Positions 5,523-5,975 of a stretch of DNA of 5,975 bases are shown here, one piece after another. Made by a program: the position numbers and the translations under genes. Numbering within the stretch: the stretch's first letter is position 1; every line of letters starts with the position of its first letter. Source of the DNA: an uncultured Lachnospiraceae bacterium (GTDB taxonomy: Bacteria; Bacillota; Clostridia; Lachnospirales; Lachnospiraceae); NCBI GenBank assembly GCA_900554925.1, contig USJG01000141.1, positions 1-5,975 on the forward strand. Direction: 5' to 3'. The notes under the pieces were generated by a model. It was not told the DNA's origin and made no database searches. It worked only from the letters and a program-made list of their open reading frames with translations.

Positions 5523-5551
5523 TTTTCAAAAAGAAATTTTTGTGATAGAAT
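5523..5551 (+). promoter_or_regulatory. Probable leuC promoter
   Basis: The -10 box TAGAAT (5546-5551) has TG at 5543-5544, making an extended -10. The -35 candidate TTTTCA (5523-5528) matches four of six bases at 17-base spacing. A perfect inverted repeat, CAAAAA (5527-5532) and TTTTTG (5537-5542), fills the spacer and could be an operator or a weak terminator stem. The predicted start near 5558 gives a leader of about 40 bases. Confidence 0.5.
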
Positions 5552-5598
5552 CATACGTAGTAAGTCAGAAATTTAAAAAATTGCAGGAGGTAACGAAC

Positions 5599-5975
5599 AT
5601 GGGAATGACGATGACCCAGAAAATACTGGCGGCACATGCCGGACTTGATAAAGTAGAAGCAGGACAACTGATAGAGGCGGATTTGGATCTGGTTCTGGGA
5701 AATGATATTACAAGTCCTGTTGCCATTAAGGAAATGGATAAAATGAAAGTGAAGGGCGTGTTTGATAAAGATAAGATCGCGCTTGTTCCGGATCATTTTG
5801 TTCCTAATAAAGATATTAAATCTGCGGAGCATTGTAAATGTGTGAGAGAATTTGCATACCGCAATGAAATCACAAACTATTTTGAAGTAGGTGAGATGGG
5901 AATTGAGCATGCGCTTCTCCCTGAAAAAGGATTGACTGTAGCCGGAGATGTAATTATCGGGGCAGACTCCCATAC
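5599..5975 (+). CDS. leuC: 3-isopropylmalate dehydratase large subunit, 5' part
   Basis: LeuC, with LeuD, isomerises 2-isopropylmalate to 3-isopropylmalate in leucine synthesis. It is an aconitase-family iron-sulphur enzyme. The frame is open from ATG 5599 to the window edge and gives 125 codons, so the gene is truncated by the window and not broken. Family features seen are MTQKILAAHAG near the N-terminus, NDITSPVAIKEM, VPDHFVPNKDIKSAEHC, FEVGEMGIEHALLPEKG, and the start of the GADSH(T) signature at the very end. The pattern fits the shorter LeuC type of about 420 residues common in Clostridia and archaea, which also resembles homoaconitase. The cluster cysteines lie beyond the window. AGGAGG at 5585-5590 is 8 bases before the first ATG, which favours it over the Met codons at 3 and 5. 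The ilv genes next to it support the leucine role. Confidence 0.93.
   Translation, partial: MGMTMTQKILAAHAGLDKVEAGQLIEADLDLVLGNDITSPVAIKEMDKMKVKGVFDKDKIALVPDHFVPNKDIKSAEHCKCVREFAYRNEITNYFEVGEMGIEHALLPEKGLTVAGDVIIGADSH

Noticed and set aside
5551..5973. Minus-strand open frame of 140 codons at the right edge
   Set aside because: It is a shadow of leuC, whose + strand translation matches the family along its whole visible length.

Overview
The window is a branched-chain amino acid biosynthesis locus, with all genes on the + strand. The likely host is an anaerobic Firmicute of the class Clostridia, probably Lachnospiraceae. This is inferred from the moderately AT-rich base composition, the strong AGGAGG-type ribosome binding sites, the use of TTG and GTG starts, and the style of the IlvB, IlvC and LeuC sequences. 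No RNA gene, mobile element or CRISPR array is visible. No gene-free stretch exceeds 140 bases.

Layout: (1) 13-462, a small single-pass membrane protein of unknown function. (2) 516-2129, ilvB, the catalytic subunit of acetohydroxyacid synthase (AHAS). (3) 2146-2631, a first, divergent AHAS regulatory subunit (ilvN-like). (4) 2632-2769, a spacer with a strong extended -10 promoter and a leader of alternating GGAGG and CCTCC blocks. (5) 2770-3267, a second, canonical AHAS regulatory subunit starting with TTG. (6) 3268-3335, a spacer with a second GGAGG/CCTCC block series. (7) 3336-4355, ilvC, closed by a clear intrinsic terminator at 4385-4416. (8) 4475-5509, a cytosolic type I L-asparaginase. 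(9) A probable promoter at 5523-5551 and the 5' part of leuC (5599 to the window end).

Together IlvB and an IlvN subunit condense pyruvate with pyruvate or 2-oxobutyrate. IlvC isomerises and reduces the product. LeuC (with LeuD, not seen here) works in the leucine branch. The asparaginase is the only gene here outside the pathway, unless the membrane protein also is.

The most unusual content is regulatory. Both spacers, before ilvN2 and before ilvC, hold the same five-block order: Shine-Dalgarno-like, anti-Shine-Dalgarno, Shine-Dalgarno-like, anti-Shine-Dalgarno, real Shine-Dalgarno. The CCTCCT blocks match the 3' tail of 16S rRNA. In the first spacer each block can pair with either neighbour, which would make a translational switch. 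This is my inference from the sequence, and I cannot match it to a named RNA family. The second point of interest is the pair of dissimilar regulatory subunits in tandem.
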